Source: Papilionanthe hookeriana x Papilionanthe teres (Eukaryota; Streptophyta; Magnoliopsida; Asparagales; Orchidaceae). From it: a stretch of 64,000 nt of DNA. The stretch lies in NCBI GenBank assembly GCA_022702705.1, contig CM040428.1, positions 52,299,198-52,363,197 on the forward strand, written 5' to 3'. The notes under the pieces are model-generated. The model saw only the letters and a program-made list of their open reading frames with translations. It did not search any database and was not told the DNA's origin. Positions 58,767 to 64,000 of this stretch are shown piece after piece. Within the stretch, counting starts at the first letter, position 1. Each line of letters opens with the position of its first letter. The translations under genes were made by a program, and so were the position numbers.

Positions 58767-60619
58767 ATGGCGATGGCTTTCAAAATGGTAATTGATTAAG
58801 CATCTGCTGAACTGATTCTCTGATCTTCGATCTTAATTACTTTGGAGTGATTCATTGCAGGCGACGGAAGGCATGAAGGTGAGGGAAGAATGCCGGGAGT
58901 GTTTCATGGAGATGAAATGGAAGAGGGTTCATCGATACATAGTGTTCAAGATCGATGAGGGTTCGAGGGCCGTGATGGTCGATAAGCTCGGCGCCGCCGC
59001 CGAGGGATACGCAGATCTCGCCGCCTCACTCCCCGACGACGATTGCCGTTATGCGGTCTTCGATTTCGACTTCGTCTCCCTCGATAATTGCCAGAAGAGC
59101 AGGATCTTCTTCATTACCTGGTACGTAAGTAAATATAAAATTTTAGGTGATAGATGCGTAAATACATAAATGTTTAGTGGTCTATATGTCTACTTGTCCT
59201 TTTCTTTAGGTTAAATTACTAACCATAATTAGGTTGATTATAATTAGATTACTTTTATATTAATTGGTCTTTTTTATGAATTAATTATTCAGGGCATTTA
59301 ATTTATAGCACCCCCGATTCTTACATATTTACATATCTAACCCCTAAACTTTGATAACTTTGATATAGAAAGTTGTGGCATTCAAAACTGGGAATGGGAA
59401 AGCTGTTGAAAGTTGGCACCAAAATGTTGTCCATATTGTCCAACTTTACTTTTGGAGAGATCTTATCTTCTACGTCAACAAAAAAAAAAGGCAAATATAA
59501 AATCAATCCATGCTCTTTTGCTTGGCTCGTCTTCAACACGATTCATGTATCATTTATAATTCAACAACAACAACGATGACAACAACGATTACGACAACAA
59601 CAAAGCCTTAATACCACTAAGTGGGGTCGGTTACATGAATCCTTTTTCTCCATTGCGAACTATTTAATGTCACATTTTCATTTAATTTTAATAAATTAAG
59701 ATCATTTTTTATACAATAAGCTCAAGTTTTCCTAGGTCTACCTCTGTCTTTCTTAACATAAGTTAAATCTAAAACATCTACTCTTCTAATCAGATCCTCA
59801 ATGACTGATGTTTAATATGGCCAAATCTCTAATTTTGTCCGTCACTAGAACTACACCGACCCTATCACGAATATATTCATTTCGCATTTTGTCTCTCAAT
59901 GTAAAGCATTCTCATCTCGGCAACAATTAACTTAGTTTTATGCTTCGCTTTTAAAGGCCAACATTTATAATTCAAGCTTGAAAATTTTATTTCTATTCAA
60001 CTCACCTACCTAAATTCAAACACTAAGCACTTGATAGGATAATGGTAGGCATGTTTGCTTTAGATAAACATGAGCCTCCTTTTGACTTATGACTTCTTTA
60101 CCTTGAGGTGGTATGAAAGTATAGTTTAGAAGTCTAGGCTTAAGTAGGGTAAATTATAATTAAACTTGAGATATAGTATTATTTTCTTATTTATTTCAAA
60201 TAAAATTTTAATTAGATAATCAAAGCTTGTAATTATTAAACTTTTGGGATTCAAGCATGCATTAATTAACTAATCTCTTGATTACTCTTAATAAAGTTTT
60301 AACTTTTGTTAATAAGTTTTTAATTAAGATTGTTAATTATTATACAATTAATTATGATTAACAAAATATAAAGTATGATTATAATGTTTAAAGTATAAGA
60401 TAATTAGCTATTGTCTTAAATACTCATTATAGCAATAATTTAATCATGCTTATTATTTTTGTATGAAGGTCTCCAACTGCATCAAGGATTAGGGCTAAAA
60501 TTCTGTATGCAACCTCAAAGCAAGGGCTGAGAAGAGTGCTTGATGGTGTCCACTATGAAGTACAGGCTACAGATCCTTCTGAAATGGGCATTGATGTCAT
60601 CAAGGAGAAGGCCCTGTGA
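58767..60619 (+). CDS. Actin-depolymerising factor (ADF/cofilin)
   Basis: Three exons: 58767-58787, 58861-59120 and 60469-60619 (donors GTAATT and GTACGT; acceptors TTGCAG and TGAAG). They give 143 residues, the normal ADF length. The first exon encodes only MAMAFKM, the short first exon typical of plant ADF genes. The ADF-H domain is complete, with ECFMEMKWKRVHRYIVFKID, then DLAASLPDDDCRYAVFDFDF, the actin-binding helix SPTASRIRAKILYATSK (split by intron 2 after the W of ITW) and LDGVHYEVQATDPSEM. The protein binds and severs actin filaments in the cytosol. Intron 2 (1,348 bp) holds two MITE pieces and an RTE LINE end. No defect seen. Confidence 0.95.
59118..59195 (+). mobile_element. MITE fragment at ADF intron 2 donor
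   Basis: The donor GTACGT is followed at once by AAATATAAAATTTTAGGTGAT, ATGCGTAAATACATAAATG and GTGGTCTATATG, the right-arm pattern of the hairpin MITE. Confidence 0.5.
59288..59362 (+). mobile_element. MITE fragment (left arm) in ADF intron 2
   Basis: CGATTCTTACATATTTACATA and TCTAACCCCTAAACTTTG match the left arm. Confidence 0.5.
59562..59970 (-). mobile_element. RTE-clade LINE, 3' end, in ADF intron 2
   Basis: On the minus strand it ends GGATTCATGTAACCGACCCC, CACTTAGTGGTATTAAGGC and a TTG/GTT-repeat tail. It shares over 350 bp of order with 43405-43890, including the ATGCTTTACATTGAGAGAC zone. Confidence 0.7.
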
Positions 60620-60654
60620 TCTGATCATTTCCTATTATAATAATCTAACTAATG

Positions 60655-60658
<4 letters not shown>

Positions 60659-60720
<62 letters not shown>
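60659..60720. repeat. (TA)n microsatellite
   Basis: About 30 TA units, 40 bp after the ADF stop codon, so probably in the 3' UTR or just beyond. Confidence 0.95.
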
Positions 60721-60724
<4 letters not shown>

Positions 60725-60985
60725 TGTCAAAATAGCTCTCACTATTTATATGAGGCGGTTTTAATCCCAAAAGTTATAGAATTGACAAAGCAATTATTAT
60801 AATCTTTAAACTGACGTTGAAATAATCCTCGTGAAGAACTATTAGAGCTCAATTTTAAAATAATTGAGACTATTTTAACACTTCTATAAATTTTGGGTCT
60901 AAAATGAAGCTTCATGTAAATAGCTAGGGATTAATTTGACACTTTATATAGAAAGAGAGACAGAGAATAAATAGCGAATGTTTAT

Positions 60986-61233
60986 GGTGCATTTACAGAG
61001 ATGCCGCGTAATTTTTATGAATTTCCGTATCTAACACCTAAACATGCATGCCACTTAAATCTTTAACCACCAGTTAAAAAATTATCATCAGTACTATCTT
61101 TTTAAAATGGAAATACAAATACGTTTTTTCATGCATAGGTTCATGACATGAAGGTGTATTAAGTGTAAATATCAATTTTTGGGTGTTAGATATGTAATTC
61201 TATAAGAATTTTGTGGTATGTATGTAAATTTTC
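60986..61233 (+). mobile_element. Hairpin MITE, near complete
   Basis: Starts GGTGCATTTACAGAGATGCC and ends GGTATGTATGTAAATTTTC. Core TTTTTTCATGCATAGGTTC. Confidence 0.8.
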
Positions 61234-62900
61234 TTCTATGTATGTTGTGGGGTTTTGATTTTGGAGCTTTGTCTGGATTTGAAAATTTGAGTGCAAAAAA
61301 ATGAAAAAGCTGTTTTTATTATCAAATTAGAGATATGTTTGAGACAGCATTCTGTATACTTTGTGTTTTAGGTCATAATCATATCTCCGAGGAATTTCTT
61401 TTATATTATTTTATATAATTATTAAAAGTGTGGTGGTTATAAGAAAGTTATTGCATGATTTTTTTGAAATGATATATTTATAATTCCCATTTTCTTCCTA
61501 AGAAGTTTCTTTTTATCACAAATTTATAATTAATTTTTTAAAAAGCTACAACCACGCGAAGTAGGACTCTAAATCATTTTTTTTAATTCACATTAATTTG
61601 GGCTATATTGTACAAAACAAAGTTATTTATGTTTTCATACAAATGACTCTATATATATATGTTTTTGTATTAATGATTTTATTATTAAACAATGAAAAAG
61701 ATGCAAATTAATATATCATTTTGTTTACTCATTTTGCATATAAATTAAAATGGTAATGAAGCTGATGTTTAAAAAAAAAAAAAAAAAAAAAAATAGCGAT
61801 TGAAAAGCATTATCAAACTAAAACAGTTATTGTTGACTTAAATTTCAATCTATAAAAATAAGAATGTTGGTTTTAGACAAACATAAGCCTCCATTTCACA
61901 TATGACCTCCTTTTTTTCTTTAATTTTTTTTATATACAAACAATCTCTTTTTATTGGATGTTTTTTAATATAAGTGGAACCTTTGTTTTTCTTCCTTTTT
62001 TTTTTCTTTTGATAAAATTAATATTGAAAATCCTATATTGACTCTCGCTCCATCACTTATATTTTATATAATTTAATCACATATACTGTTAAAAGACTTA
62101 GGGTTCGTTTGGGGTGGAGGTGCGAAGGGGATGTGACATTGCCACAATTTTGTCTCTGTGGGTAAATTGAGTTTTGATAATTTTTTTTTTCAAAAATATG
62201 TTCATTGAAATCTGCATTTTTTCCACCGGTCATGGTTGGGTGCAGTGGTAACTTTCTAGCTGATATCTTATTATTTTTTTAAAATACTATTTCACTATAA
62301 ATTTTTTAGCATTAGATTATTTTTTAAAAGTTTACAACTGCTTTATAACAAGTTACGGCTGCTCCAAACGGATCATTCATCTCATCCTATATGAGATTAA
62401 TGTCAGCAAAATTAATGCACGACTCATAAATCATTATCTTATTAAATAAATAATAAACTAACATGACTCATTATTCTCTATGAAATAATTGCAAGGTGGC
62501 ATGCCATACTTAGAATTTATCAAACTAAACATGGAGAAATAATTTAAATAAATTTATGAACATTCAAAACAATGAGCTAAGTGGGCATGCATCCAAATAA
62601 TAATCTTTATCAATTATAACTAATATTGAGTTTCACATATTATGCCAATAAAATGAAGCTCTCTAATGAACTAAAAAATACTTAATTGTGAAATTTGAAA
62701 GTAATAATATTAATCAATAATTTTATCTTCATTAAACCAATTAAGCTTTAATAATTATTTTATTAAACTAATAAATTTTAAATAATAATTTATTAGTTTA
62801 TTCATAAAATAATTTAAATTAGTAAATTTTCTTTGAATAATTATAAATAGTAACATATAAGTTTATTTAATCTCAATCAATAGAAATTAACTTAAATAAA
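61234..62900. other. AT-rich spacer, nothing recognised
   Basis: Contains a poly-A tract (61771-61794) and long A/T runs; no frames or repeat families recognised. Confidence 0.5.
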
Positions 62901-63061
62901 TTTTAATTAAAGCCACGAAGCCACCTTCCCCTTTCCCCCTACCCCTCTCCTGGCCGAAAACCTCGCCTCCTTCCCTCCCTCTTCCCGGTTTCGCCCAAAA
63001 TCATCAGCTTCGCGACTGAAACCCTAGGTTATATTCGTGATTAGAGCTTGTAGGGAAGGCA

Positions 63062-63152
63062 ATGAAGGGATTGCTGCGGCGTACAAAGACCTCTGGAACT
63101 CCCATCTTTCTCCTCCTTCCGTTCAGCTACTACTCGAGACCATCGAGGAAGG
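63062..63152 (+). CDS. Possible first exon of an unrecognised gene
   Basis: A pyrimidine-rich, CCTCTCCT-type leader (62920-63010) precedes ATG at 63062. The frame MKGLLRRTKTSGTP.. is basic and Ser-rich without acids, like an organellar targeting peptide, and is followed by a plausible donor GTAACC at 63153. An alternative frame begins upstream at 63037 and stops at 63222. No downstream exon is visible before the window ends. Confidence 0.3.
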
Positions 63153-63334
63153 TAACCTTCGTCTTTCTCCCCGTTCCTCACGCCACCGTCTTCGCGCGCT
63201 TCAGGGCTTCAAAATCCTTTAAATCCGGCTACCGATAGGCTTTAAATCCTGGATTTGAAGCAAAACGGAGGAAACACGGGATTTAAGAGCCAGCAGTGTC
63301 ATTTGTACTGTTTGGAAGGATTTAGGTCAATCCA

Positions 63335-63420
63335 CCAGTGGAATATATTTACAAATTAAAATTTTGGTGTTAGATCTGTAAATACATAAATATTATGTTA
63401 TATGTATTTAAATCTTCCTT
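63335..63420 (+). mobile_element. MITE fragment (right arm)
   Basis: AAATTTTGGTGTTAGATCTG fits the inner right arm (preceded by AAATTAAA), then ATATGTATTTAAATCTTCC. Confidence 0.5.
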
Positions 63421-63469
63421 TTAAAATTGCAGAAAATATTATTTAACTAAAGTTGCCCGTCCTATATCC

Positions 63470-63700
63470 ATAGAATATTACATCACAGCACCCAACTTTT
63501 ATATTTTTACATAGCTAACACTTCAAAATATTTTTTTTTTTGCATTGCATATCAGCTAAAATTTTTATATCACATAAAAACCTTATTTTCTTTACCAAAA
63601 ATTTTTTGTAAAATACATAGTTTTCATGCATAAATAGGATAGCCCCATATATAAATTAATATTTTTATGTAAATACATAAAATTTGAGTGGTACTCATGT
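63470..63700 (+). mobile_element. Diverged hairpin MITE
   Basis: ACATAGCTAACACTTC (left arm), TATCACATAAAAACCTTATTT and TTTTCATGCATAAATAGGA (core), AAATTTGAGTGGTACTCATG (right end). More diverged than other copies. Confidence 0.55.
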
Positions 63701-63705
63701 AAAAC

Positions 63706-63708
<3 letters not shown>

Positions 63709-63758
<50 letters not shown>

Positions 63759-63785
63759 ATATATATATGTATGTATGTATAGATA
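63709..63785. repeat. (TA)n with TATG/GTAT interruptions
   Basis: TA run with two ATGTATGTATG interruptions. Confidence 0.9.
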
Positions 63786-64000
63786 CATGTCGGTTTATTG
63801 TCTTTAAGCTGAAAACCGCCCTAAAAACAAGAGCCTATATACCTGTTTTTCTCCTGTGTCTTCCGCCTTTTTCTAGCTTCTTCTCCGGTGAGCCAAAGAA
63901 AAAAAAAAGCACATACTTGACTTCTCAGAAGTTCTCGCGAGGGAGGGAGAGAGAGAGAACAAAGAAAAATTTCTTTTTTTTTTTTCCACTCTCACTTCGA

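Overview
The window is plant nuclear DNA. Genes carry GT-AG introns, plant-specific families are present (thaumatin-like protein, RMR-type sorting receptor, plant ADF, chloroplast DnaJ-type zinc-finger protein), and the sequence is crowded with plant copia, L1, RTE, SINE and MITE copies. GC-rich first exons in otherwise very AT-rich DNA suggest a monocot, probably not a grass. That is an inference; no species can be named.

Layout. 1-2751: end of a minus-strand Ty1/copia element (gag remnant, leader, PBS, LTR) that cuts into a broken thaumatin-like gene (2752-3558). 3925-5760: decayed transposase and copia pol. 8203-9923: amidase pseudogene. 10811-13498: TFIIS N-terminal-domain gene with one frameshift. 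15789-16944: intact three-exon thaumatin-like gene, the sister of the copy at 2752. 20014-27489 (minus): five-exon chloroplast DnaJ-type zinc-finger gene; its 5.5 kb intron 3 holds a copia element with both LTRs sitting inside a MITE. 28330-29890: six-unit tandem array. 32469-44544: RMR vacuolar-sorting receptor gene (PA, membrane span, RING-H2) with a 10 kb first intron and its last exon not found. 47180-48520: decayed copia pol interrupted by a SINE. 48806-54652 (minus): full-length but dead L1-type LINE between 13-bp target-site duplications. 56383-56817: last part of a coatomer delta gene, without the rest. 57680-58217: foldback element. 58767-60619: complete ADF/cofilin gene. 63062 onward: weak candidate first exon.

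The strongest non-gene signal is one hairpin MITE family (ends near GGGGCATTTACATACATACC, about 240 bp, 9-bp target-site duplications). It occurs about 16 times nearly complete and about as often in pieces. It lies in most introns and spacers and has been carried along in a segmental duplication.

The genes do not form a pathway; this is an ordinary gene-plus-transposon landscape. Intact or plausibly working genes are the thaumatin-like gene, the DnaJ-type gene, the RMR gene (if a last exon exists) and ADF. I found no CRISPR array, rRNA gene or functional tRNA gene. Exon boundaries were read by eye from splice consensus, reading frame and remembered family features; no alignment or database search was run.
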